Below are positions 54,813 through 64,000 of a DNA stretch of 64,000 nucleotides, in pieces. The stretch is from Chondrosia reniformis. Lineage: Eukaryota; Porifera; Demospongiae; Chondrillida; Chondrillidae. The translations under genes and the position numbers were made by a program. The notes beneath the pieces are model-generated. The model ran no database searches, was not told where the DNA came from, and saw only the letters and a program-made list of their open reading frames with translations. Where the stretch lies: NCBI GenBank assembly GCA_947172415.1, contig OX359193.1, positions 1,854,501 to 1,918,500 on the forward strand, given 5' to 3'. Numbering within the stretch: the first letter of the stretch is position 1; every line of letters starts with the position of its first letter.

Positions 54813-57800
54813 AAGCACAGGTTGGTACCTTAACAATAGTATACAGAAAAAGGGGTGAACCACAAATCCAAACGACTGCATTAGAAACAACACTCTCTAT
54901 CAACCAGTTAATGTTATATTTATATATTTGACTGATCATACAACTATTAATAATGTTTGTAGTATGTAATGCAATAGTATCTTAGATACACCAAGCAGGT
55001 TAAATATATATGCTTGTGTATGTGACTGTCTGGGAAATGCAGCCTGGTAGTCTTAAGTGGCGAGGGATTAATACACCCATGTAGTCAGGCTATGTACCTG
55101 GGCGGATGGCCTGATAGCCTTATAAGTGGCGATGGTTTATACGTGTCAAGGTATAACCCTGTGCCTTTAACAAACACTGGTTGACATTTACCTACACATT
55201 AACTGTATGTATATGCATGAGCACTTTTTAATAATAATATATAGATGTATGGTTCCTTAGTAAGCTGAGGACAAAGACACATACATATATAGGGTATATA
55301 CCACTTTTGGATAATGAAAAATTTCAAACATGTACACTTTTCAGTTATGGAAAATTAATTGTTATCACAATGATTTCTATATATATAGAGCTGCTTTCAA
55401 AAAGGAAAATAAGATTATATGCATGTGCACTTTGTTTATATAGCTGTCAAACATGAGCATAAAGTAAAGAATAATATCAATGACATGCATAGAATGGCAG
55501 CTATATTATGTTTCTTAAAGACATATGCATTGTCTATATATATCTACGTATATTCCTTCAGTTAAGCTTTCTGAGTGCTGTATCTCACAAGCAGCCAGAA
55601 CTCAGAGTACACCATTAATTTGCAGTTTCCTCCATGCCATGCACTCAAACATTTTGCTTGGAGTACCAGGTACTGTCGGCGCACCATCCCTACTGTATAT
55701 ATACAGCTATCCATAGTATACCCAAACATTGAAATGTTGTGTATGGACAAGTAACTTAAATTTCAGAATGCCATTACTGTATGGTTACCTGTATCTCCTA
55801 TGACCACTGTCTTGTTTCGATACTTTTTCCAGATATGCTATAATAATTCATTGTTGCTGACTGCTTTCTGGGACCCAAATATTTTGCCATAGCCGTATTT
55901 GGGTTCCAGAAAAGAGTTTGAGGTTGTAGTAGACATGGTCATTATATAAAGTGGTGACAGGTCATTAGCATATGGGTAATTGTCTTGCATGGTTATGCAT
56001 GGTATACAAATGGCAAATTTGATAATGGAAAATATACATACAAATAGAATATGATTTATATATAGGGGCTGCATGTATAGACTATCAGCACTTGAAGAAA
56101 AGTTCTGAGTCTCCAGATACTTACCTTGGCAGTATATTCTGACAGAAGGTATAACAACAGACATGCATGATGGCATCATAGAATGTAGCTTTCTCTTTAT
56201 AAAGGAACACCTAATACAACATTACAGTAGGCCTCCCAGCCCATAAGTATCAATTCCTTCAATACATTGCTCCAACTAATACTACAACAGACCTAGCTAG
56301 TTATTGAATAGAATCATCTCCATATAGTTGAACTAACATGCAGTTCCTTTTGATAATAAAGGAAAACCAATGAATGCAGAAAGAATATATATAGTTCTGA
56401 TACCCAAATTATTGCTTCTGATAGGAGCAAGGGGATTAATCAATATACCTGGCATGGCAAAATTCTATGTATAGACATCTGTCAACCACAAAGAGAAAGG
56501 AGCTGGAAAGAAAAATAAGAACTTCAGAGGGTCTTCCAAACCCCTTTATGCCTTTTCTACCCATCACCATCTATTGTAATACTATTTAGACTGGATTCTA
56601 TGTTTTAAGATTACCTTTCTTTCACTCCCTTCCACCCTTGTGTAGTAGTATAATGAGAGGACTGCCTATATTGGATATATAAAGAGGTCATGATCAGCTC
56701 CATATATGATTTAGAGACTGACAGTGAGTGGGTCACATTCAGTAAGACATATGTATGCATTAATTGCAATTGCACAGTGGACTGAATGAAATTTGTACAA
56801 TAACAGCTGACTATTATATTGATTATAGCTAATAATGAAAAACCTATATAGCACCTACCTATATATATACTTGGAGATTTGGTTGATTTGTTTAGGATTT
56901 CTTAGTTGTCACAAAACTTCTCTATTAACCCTGAAATTAGCTTACAACCTTTAGATGTATGCATAATATGAGTACTGCATGCACTACCAGTTGCATGGTT
57001 TTTGTTATTTCCCATGGCCATTACTAGAGAGACTGAAGCACAACTCCAGAGGCAAGCACAGGTTGGCATCTTAACAAGAGTATACAGGAAAAAGAGTGAA
57101 CCACAAATGCTAAATGACTGCATTAGAAACAGCAGTCTCTATCAACCAGTTGCCTAATTTATATGTTATATATATTTATATATTTGGCATTTCTAACTGA
57201 TCATACAAGTATTAATAGACTAAGTGTATATTTAATGCAGTATCTTAGATACACCAAGCAGGTAAAATATAGCTCCATGTAGGTCACTGATTTGTACCAT
57301 ATACGTACATATGTTGTACCTTCAAGAGCTTGGTTATGTAATTAAGCAATGAAACATATTGCACTGAATATGGTGGTCGTAATAGTGAATTCCAAGATGG
57401 TCTTCCGAATGCTTAAAGTACAGCACAAGATAGGAGAACTACTCGGGACCAAAAGAATTGATTGCAATTTGGAGGTTGGTCATAATTCTAAGGTCACGGG
57501 TCATTAGGCGAGGTTCCACTTATATGCATGAACAATATATTACATGTATATATAAGATGAATCTTTTCTTTTATTCATGAAAATAATGTTTAACTTGGTC
57601 TTGACTGTTCTCTTTTACAATCCTCTTGAACTAGCAAAGTCATTTGTGTATACAGTACCCACATCTGGTTAAAGAAACAAGTCAGCAATACATTGATGAA
57701 AAAGCATCTTACGATAATCAATTTTGACAGTACCAGTAATAAATTGTTACAATAAATAGCATGTAAATGTTATGTACTTTATAATCTTGATCATGCACCA

Positions 57801-58617
57801 TCCCTATAGACACTCATGTGTAGGCTATGTTTACACTCTTAGCACTAGTCACCCCTAACTTGTGCAACACATGGACCTATCACTGCACAACATGCAATAA
57901 TTGCTCTAGACTAACTTTTAATGATGCAATCACTCTAATTTATTAATATAATTATTCAGCTTCTTGAAATGCATACTTAATGAGACCTTATTATATAAAA
58001 ACCTCATTACCTGAACTGTTGATTTCTTACATTCTTACAAAATCCATAAAATAGTATCTTATAGGGAGCAAAGATGGCTCACTACGCTATGTAATATGTT
58101 AAACAAAGGTAGACACATAGTCACATTCTAGGTGGTTTAATGGCTTTCAGATCTACTAAACAGAAAGGTTTGCTTTAGACTGATAGTTCTACTGTATAAT
58201 AGCGAAATCCCTTCAACACAAACACCCAAAACATACTAATAATGATGGTGTCCTCAATTTGAGAAATTTACGTATGCAACACATAACACACTGTAAAAGC
58301 ATATGTTGAAGAAGCTCCTGTATACCAGGTATGTTTCTGGATACCCTTTATTTGGAGAGTGTTTCAATAGAGATCCACTACTAAGATGGAACTATCTCCA
58401 TGTGTATGTGAGACTGACCTCTACAAAAGCACAGAGACAATGACCAGCTGTCAGTATCGTGACTGCTGACCACAACAGCAAAGATTGAATTTGCTTTGAT
58501 TGATAATAAGAACCTGTGGTTAGCATGTACATACCACTCTTTATTTACCTTTGAATAAACACCGAGTTCAACTGTATTAGGTGATAGGGATTTCTTCTAA
58601 CTGAGCCAAACTTATCT

Positions 58618-58755
58618 TTGAGATGGTTCATCTTTTAGTCTTTTGAGTGTCTAGAGATACAGTCTGTTCTCTTTGGAATTGAACATTTTGACCTGGGGAC
58701 CTTCTTCAGCCGCTGATGTTACTAGACGCTCAAAAGACTAAAAGATGAACCATGA
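58618..58755. mobile_element. Foldback hairpin element, copy 2
   Basis: The duplicate of the 51331-51461 element: GAGATGGTTCATCTTTTAGT on the left, AAAAGACTAAAAGATGAACC on the right. Its arms match each other slightly better than those in copy 1. Confidence 0.75.
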
Positions 58756-58810
58756 CCTCAAAAATAAGTTCAACTATACCTTATCTTTCTCTTTGTATAC
58801 ACATGTAAAG

Positions 58811-58934
58811 ACAACTGGAGAAACAGTTGGAAGTTTTGCGAAAGTCCTCTAAAGTCAGTTCCCCACTGACAGATCTCAGTCCATCAATTTCCACACAAGG
58901 AGAAGTGATATATACATTCAGGACTGCTTCATAG
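58811..58934 (+). pseudogene. Duplicated GOLGA3 terminal exon
   Basis: It matches the GOLGA3 last exon after an intact AG acceptor (TGTAAAG, versus TGTATAG in the original) and keeps the reading frame through LRKSSKVSSPLTDLS and ISTQGEVI. A short insertion (TATA) moves it past the ancestral stop so that it ends TFRTAS. It has no other GOLGA3 exons nearby, so it is either a dead copy or an alternative last exon reached by splicing from 50690. Confidence 0.8.
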
Positions 58935-58940
58935 AGAAAC

Positions 58941-59687
58941 TTGGCAAGCATATATATACTTATATGTAAATGTAGAGATATTGAACCTCAGTTTGCATTG
59001 TTTTCTAAGCTGTATAATACCTTAGTAATCCCAGTCATGGATTATGGGGCCGAAGTATGGGGGGTTAGGTCACCTGAGAGGAGGGTAGATAAGGTACAGA
59101 ATAGGGCCTTAAGGGGTTTCCTAGGAGTAGGAATACACCACCCTATCACAGCCTTATAGAGAAAGAATGTAATTGGATTCCTGCAAGGTGAAGAGTTAGG
59201 ATGAAAGTAGTGTTGTACTGGCAGAATCTGTAATTGTTAAAAGAGTAATCAATTGCATGAAAATTCTAAGACACCATTTTCCTAAATGCTATATGCCTAT
59301 TCTGTAAAAGAGTCTATAGGGGAACTAAACCTGAAGAGAGCTTTGGATGAGGATACAGGAGTCTCTCCTTCCTTCTTTTCCCTTCTTTCATCTTCTTCTC
59401 CACTGGGTCAGACAGCCGTTTCCGCATATTAGCTAATAATATAAAGGTTGAATGGGTCTCAAAGATTGTTAGCATATTTGATAAGTTGAAGCTAGGGGAT
59501 CCTGCTGACTGTAAGAGCCTATCCACCAATGAGTTTAGAGCAGTGGTATTCTGTGACTGTTTGGGAAGTGCGGCCTGGTAGCCTTAAGTGGCGATGGTTT
59601 ATACGTGTCCAGGTATAGCCCTGTGCCCCTTAACCAGAATTGGTTGGCATTTATCTACAGCTTAATGTATGAACATGTATGGGCACT

Positions 59688-59726
<39 letters not shown>

Positions 59727-59728
59727 TA
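58941..59728 (+). mobile_element. Truncated non-LTR retrotransposon with (AAT)n tail
   Basis: A short frame (58941-59159) carries the post-RT signature: LFSKLYNTLVIPVMDYGAEVW, VDKVQNRALRGFLGVG. The 3' end shares TGTGACTGTTTGGGAAGTGC to CTTTAATAATAAT with 55020-55240 and closes in an (AAT)n tail (59689-59725). Inside lies a minus copy of the Penelope-linked repeat. The insertion is absent at the matching point of block A copy 1 (near 51660). Confidence 0.7.
59310..59435 (-). repeat. Dispersed Penelope-linked 3' repeat, inverted copy
   Basis: GGGGAACTAAACCTGAAGAG, TTTGGATGAGGATACAGGAG and TTCTCCACTGGGTCAGACAG are the reverse complement of 62585-62700. Confidence 0.75.
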
Positions 59729-60779
59729 TAAAACAATGTTGTAAAGTTGTTAATATTCAGAACTTTCTTTTGCTCAAATTTGTTTTATTTCAATATTATA
59801 GAAATTTAAAATTTGGTTTATTTCTTAATTTTACCCTCATATGTATGTACTACTAAATGAAATGTAATATTCAAATAGCCTGAAAATGCATGGTTGCTCT
59901 ATTTGATGCATATTATCACAATCCATGTAATGTATTATATACTTAGTGGTTATGCATCATTCTAAAGTAATTAATTCAAACTAAAACATTCATGGGGCTG
60001 TTGGCCCCTGAAGTCAATTGCAAAATACTTGGCCACTAGGGGTCTCAGTTAATCACAACAGATTTAAAGAGTAAGCCAAGACCACATTTCACTAAATTCT
60101 CACACATATGCATATGGGTTTTATACATATAATATTATATGGACGGTGGCCATCTTGTATGTAACTTGTGTTCAATGCATGGCATGCATAAACGGCTAAA
60201 CGGTGTAGCTAAACTGCCCCCTGTGCAGAAATTACAAGCTTAAGATGGTCTGATACGTATAAAACCCAGATGTCCCTAAAAACTGCATCAATATATAGTT
60301 CCTATAATGTATGTATTAGAGAATTGATTGATTTCTATACTAAGGTATATGTACCAATAGTCCTTAAGCTTCTCTATATGGATATTTCTATATATATATA
60401 TATATATATATGTATATAGTATATTGTAACTTGTACTGTATATACATACATATTTTAGCCACTTTTTTAGCCATCACCACATACAAGTGATGTATATATA
60501 AATGGTGTGGCTCACTTGTGAAGTGTGCAACTTTCCTTTTAAGCTTATACTGTATCTAAGTCTAGATTTGCTAATCCTCTCTGAATACTCTTCACACCGT
60601 AGTAGTCTTTACATATTACAATTTATTGAATTTATTTCTGTTAGTATTTTCAGGTAATCCATATGCACCTAACATAGAAGTCCCTTAGTCATCTAATGTG
60701 GCACATACACAAGGATCTGAAGCTATATATATATGTGGGGTTGCCACATGATATGTAATAGGCTATTGTATGTACTTAA

Positions 60780-62740
60780 GAAAATTAATGATAGGATCTC
60801 TAAGCTGTCTAATTTGTATACCAAGTCCTCAGTAACCAAGAAGACCCTTACTTGCCCTAAAATTAAGAAGTTTAGCAGACGTACATGATAAGCATGTTAT
60901 AGCCCCTGCCGAAAAGGCCTCTAATAATAAAATATTTATATGTAAGCTCTACTATAGACAAATCATCAATGAAGAAATAGGCAGTACCTCTACTTATGCT
61001 AAATGTACAGTAGAACCCCAACAGTTAATTAGGAAACACATAGATTTTCTTAAAACTAGAGAACTTAGAACCCAAACCAGACTGGTGTAACCTTCCCTTT
61101 TTTACTGGATGTCTAAGCTACATAAGAACCCTTACAGCTAAGATTCATAGCTGCCCCTCACAAATGTACTATCAAACCCCTTTGTGGATTTCTAAATTGG
61201 GCACTCAGACTAATTCTCAAACATTTTAGGGAATACTGCCTAGGTATATATAGGAATACTGCATGGTGTTAATACCTTTTGGATAGTAGAAAACTCACTA
61301 GAAGTCTTAAATAGTCTTAGGTATATACTCACTAGAAAAGCCCAGCTAGCTAGTTTTGATTTTTCTACAGCGATCCTCCATAACCTACTTAAAGACAAGA
61401 TTACTATATAACCTTATTCATAGTGCCTATACCTGTAGGAAGTTGCAATATATAGAAGTCTGTCAGGATAAAGCCTTTTGGTCTAACAATGTCTCCAATA
61501 AAGCAGCCACAGCTGTTCATTTAGTAGAGCTCTTTAATTACCTTATTGACAACATTTATGTATGTGCATGTAGACGGTTCTATATTTAAGCAATGTGTAG
61601 GTATCCCTATGGGTACTGACTGTGCCCCTGTATAGTTGCTAATCGTTTTCTGTTTGCCTATGAGTATGAGTTTATGAAAGGACTACTTAAGGATAACATC
61701 ACCCTAGCTATTAAATTTTCCAATACTTATAGGTATATTGATGACCTTTTATGTATTAAAAATAAGGATTTTAAACTGTCAATTAGTGATATTTACCCCA
61801 AAGAATTTATATATTCTTAAAGAGACAAATACCAGCCCTAGGAAATCCCCCTTTTTAGACTTAAATATAACCATTACTAGTAATCAATTTATCACTAAAG
61901 TATATGATAAGCGAGAGGACTTTAACTTTGATATAGTAAATTTCCCTCATTTAGATTCCTAATACCCCAGCCTATGGTGTCTTTATTTCACAACTAATTA
62001 GGTATTAGAATAAGGATTCCTTATAACTGCGTCGAACTTATCTTTGGGATGGTACATCCTTCGACTTTTGAGCGTTTAAAAATGCTCAAAAGTCGAAGGA
62101 TGTACCATCCCAAAGATAATTAGGTATTCCAGAATATGTAGTGACTTCTCCAGTTTTCAGGCTAAATGTTTGCAGTTAAGCAGGGTTACAAATACTTTAA
62201 GCTAAAATCAACCTTTAAAACCTTCCTATCTCGTCAGCCTCTAGTTAGAATCAAAAAGTAGCTAGTATGCTTAAGGACTGTCCTTGAATTGTGTTACCCA
62301 ATATTGTGTTACCCCATGCACCTCCAAAGAAAATTTAATGTTACTACTATAAGACCTAAGGGTAGACTTATGTAATATGTCCTACTTGTGTCTGTAGTTA
62401 TGCTGAGTCTGTTTTACCTGTACAGGCAAGATTACTAATAGATTTAATTCATAAAATTTAACTTTTGGCACCAAAATAGTGTATATAAGGCCCCTAGACT
62501 TAGCATAGAGAGCCAAGGATTCACAGAAGATCAAGATAAAGAAAAAGACAAAGACTCCCAGGATCACTGATGAAGGGTGGAATTCCCAGAGATGGCTGTC
62601 TGACCCACTGGAGAAGAAGATGAAAGAAGGGAAAAGAAGAAAGAAAAGACTCCTGTAACTTCATCCAAAGTGCCCTTCAGGTTTAGTTCCCCTATAGGCT
62701 CTTTTACAGAATGGGCATAGCATGTAGGAAAATGGTATCT
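60780..62740 (+). pseudogene. Penelope-like retroelement, degenerate
   Basis: Plus-strand pieces resemble Penelope-type reverse transcriptase. An N-terminal part is broken by several stops (60790-61350). RT core pieces include AATAVHLVELFNYLIDN, the GIPMGTDCAPV block just after 61600, and RYIDDLLCIKN at about 61730-61770, which contains the catalytic DD. Further on come FLDLNITITSNQFITKVYDK and FNFDIVNFPHLDSNTPAYGV, the latter shifted. A 110-bp foldback element splits it at 62007-62116. I see no GIY-YIG endonuclease. The non-coding tail 62500-62740 is the source of the dispersed repeat copies elsewhere. Confidence 0.75.
62007..62116. mobile_element. Foldback element inside the Penelope-like ORF, 12-bp target duplication
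   Basis: It is flanked by TAATTAGGTATT at 61995-62006 and again at 62117-62128. Perfect 36-bp arms (TCTTTGGGATGGTACATCCT ... AGGATGTACCATCCCAAAGA) enclose a ~10-base loop. A ~30-base single-stranded leader lies outside the left arm, homologous to the leader at 51280-51330 and 58570-58618. Confidence 0.85.
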
Positions 62741-63177
62741 TAGATTTATCATTGCATGATATACATATGTTGATTTAGGGTGTGCTTGCAATTGCCAGGC
62801 CTTTTTGGTTGTAACCAAGAAGCCATTCCTATTTCGCTCTGGATATCGAGGGAAAGTATATGGAAAGTGAACTGTAACAACACAGCCGGATGCGAACACC
62901 GATTGAGGTTTCCAGAGAAGTGAAACAGTGTAAATCTGTTACAAGAAAAACAGCAAATGAACGTGCGGGAACCGGTTAGAAGAGTTATGGTTAAGTGAGG
63001 TCTCACTATACATACATATATGCTCATTAAGTTTAGACCATTAGTGACATGCAAATTGCTGTAATTAGTTTTAATTTAATTAGTACACTGCTGGCTAAAG
63101 TTGATGGGTTATAAGCATAAGTGGCCTATATTGTTTATATGCTTAATAGACTACTTAGAAAAAAGTCTTTGTCTTTG

Positions 63178-63183
63178 TTTATT
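63178..63183 (-). terminator. Polyadenylation signal for secreted-protein copy 2
   Basis: AATAAA on the minus strand, about 16 bp beyond the stop codon, at the same spacing as in copy 1. Confidence 0.65.
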
Positions 63184-63198
63184 GGTAACTTCTCAGAA

Positions 63199-63717
63199 TT
63201 AGCTGCAGTCACTGTTCTCTGAAGGGTACGCAGTGTTCATAATCCATTTACTACCAGTGCTTGCAGAATTATAGTAAATGAAGGCCACTTTCACTGGTTT
63301 AAATCTAGAATACTGAGTGCACTCAGAGCCATCCACTGCAGTGCACTTATAAGCATTAGTGATTCCAAGCTTGCTTGCAGAAACACAGTCTTTTACATTC
63401 CCAGATGTACCACATTTTTTGGGCGTAGGGCTTGGATTGGTATCACTCACCCATTTAGACCATGCACTCCTAAACTCTGCCTCACTCCGAAACATAGATT
63501 TGCCTACCACCTGTGAGTCAGTTGCACTTGCAGGCCTTGAGGCACCCCAGATATGAATCCAAACATGTCCACCTTGTTTTGAGTTATCATTGAGGGTTTT
63601 AATACTGTCCTGAACTGAGGCTGTTTTACGGCATTCAGCTCCCTCAGCAATGTTGATGTTGGCAAGGAGAATGCAAATAAGCATCCCAAATGGGTAGCAC
63701 CAATTAAAAATCTTCAT
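63199..63717 (-). CDS. Small secreted six-cysteine protein, copy 2
   Basis: A paralogue of the 53705-54223 gene, also 172 residues, with identical signal peptide, all six mature cysteines, both histidines (51, 55) and the WIMNTAYPSEN block. Eleven residues differ: 61 K/R, 77 E/R, 104 P/T, 115 T/S, 129 S/D, 132 N/E, 135 A/Q, 136 H/Y, 138 S/R, 169 N/S and 172 T/S (copy 1/copy 2). Five fall in residues 129-138, spanning Cys133. The frame, TATA box (63797-63804), CCAAT box and AATAAA are intact, so both copies are probably functional. The family is unrecognised and the same caveats about a possible RNase-like fold apply. Confidence 0.8.
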   Translation of the reverse strand: MKIFNWCYPFGMLICILLANINIAEGAECRKTASVQDSIKTLNDNSKQGGHVWIHIWGASRPASATDSQVVGKSMFRSEAEFRSAWSKWVSDTNPSPTPKKCGTSGNVKDCVSASKLGITNAYKCTAVDGSECTQYSRFKPVKVAFIYYNSASTGSKWIMNTAYPSENSDCS

Positions 63718-63796
63718 AATGCAATCAAGTTACTAACTCTTCTTCTGACTTTCACTTAAAGTAACCTTTCTGTTGCTACTAGCTAATTGTTGCCTT

Positions 63797-63804
63797 CTTT
63801 TATA
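63797..63804 (-). promoter_or_regulatory. TATA box, secreted-protein copy 2
   Basis: TATAAAAG on the minus strand, 80 bp upstream of the ATG. CCAAT is at 63867-63871 (minus). Further upstream, AGACGTCAT (63896-63904), a CRE-like motif, is present only in this copy. Confidence 0.7.
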
Positions 63805-64000
63805 CACAAGTATTGACCTTTTTAAAGTTTGTATACATACAGTATAGTACATATACAGCCATTCTAATTGGCTGGTTAGCAACTCATGCTACTGCAGACG
63901 TCATTTCCCATAGTGCATGAGACAGGAGCCAACTTATACAAAGGAATTCAAAAATAAGTCTAAAAGGTATATAACTTCCAGCCTTATATAGGCATATTAT

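Larger units (their letters stand above)
58537..60588 (+). repeat. Segmental duplication block A, copy 2
   Basis: Collinear with 51247-52456 but longer. A non-LTR fragment interrupts it at about 58956-59728 and an AT-rich insertion of about 120 bp at about 60361-60495. Elsewhere the match is close, with small indels. Confidence 0.9.
54498..62766. other. Repeat-rich spacer between duplicated secreted-protein genes
   Basis: I see no intact gene. From left to right there is a locally duplicated 0.2-kb segment (54500-54720, again at 55980-56220), a CT microsatellite, a second repeat pair (54790-54910 and 57027-57150), and a pair with TGTGACTGTYTGGGAA (55020-55190 and 59554-59690). Then come block A copy 2 with a nested non-LTR fragment, and a Penelope-like pseudogene. 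The stretch 57150-58500 holds nothing I can name. Confidence 0.5.
62767..64000. repeat. Segmental duplication block B, copy 2 (runs off the window)
   Basis: Nearly identical to 53267-54497, including coding region, TATA and CCAAT boxes. It differs by scattered substitutions and a 12-bp promoter insertion around 63894-63905. Confidence 0.93.

Noticed and set aside
54632..54939. Frames encoding Leu-Ser or Glu-Arg runs
   Set aside because: Artefact of the (CT)n microsatellite.
1..64000. CRISPR arrays, bacterial operons, rRNA or tRNA genes
   Set aside because: The repeats present are eukaryotic microsatellites and transposons. I found no tRNA T-loop or rRNA landmark by eye; a tRNAscan-SE run would be needed to exclude tRNAs fully.

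Overview
This window looks like nuclear DNA of a non-bilaterian animal, most likely a demosponge. The inference rests on an A+T-rich background, short introns, a set of animal genes (AOAH, mitochondrial-clan P450, a glucokinase-regulatory-protein homologue, RNF10, GNPTG, golgin-160), many short ACGTACGT/TACGTATGTA tracts of the kind I associate with Amphimedon-like sponges, and diverse transposons. The species assignment is an inference. All exon structures were assembled by eye from GT/AG sites and phase continuity.

Layout. 1-6439 holds no gene I can support. A small Cys-rich one-pass membrane protein lies at 6440-6904 (+). A single-exon acyloxyacyl hydrolase follows at 8825-10585 (+), then an eight-exon mitochondrial cytochrome P450 at 11005-15141 (+). 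Converging on the P450 is an 18-exon glucokinase-regulatory-protein-like SIS-domain gene, 22419 down to 15949 (-). It shares a roughly 0.67 kb divergent promoter interval with a 19-exon RNF10 E3-ligase gene at 23092-37550 (+). RNF10 intron 9 (27748-33682) is a transposon dump containing a hAT-like pseudogene, gag-like and RNase H retroelement remnants, and a MITE. RNF10 converges on GNPTG (44140 down to 38027, -), whose intron 7 carries a 2.5 kb DNA transposon with perfect 36-bp terminal inverted repeats. GNPTG is head-to-head with the golgin-160 (GOLGA3) gene at 44207-51627 (+), with 66 bp between start codons.

From about 51.2 kb to the right edge the window is duplicated and repeat-rich. 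A block holding the last GOLGA3 exon (51247-52456) recurs at 58537-60588. A second block holding a small secreted six-cysteine protein gene (53267-54497) recurs at 62767-64000. The two blocks keep their order and orientation, so one tandem duplication, later interrupted by a non-LTR element and a Penelope-like element, explains the pattern.

Functional themes. GNPTG (mannose-6-phosphate tagging of lysosomal enzymes) and GOLGA3 (Golgi matrix) are both Golgi proteins that share a promoter interval. AOAH is a lysosomal/secreted lipase that deacylates bacterial lipopolysaccharide. The duplicated secreted proteins are unrecognised. Their layout faintly recalls bacterial RNase toxin domains, and five of their eleven amino-acid differences fall in ten residues. 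They are the best candidate here for something undescribed.
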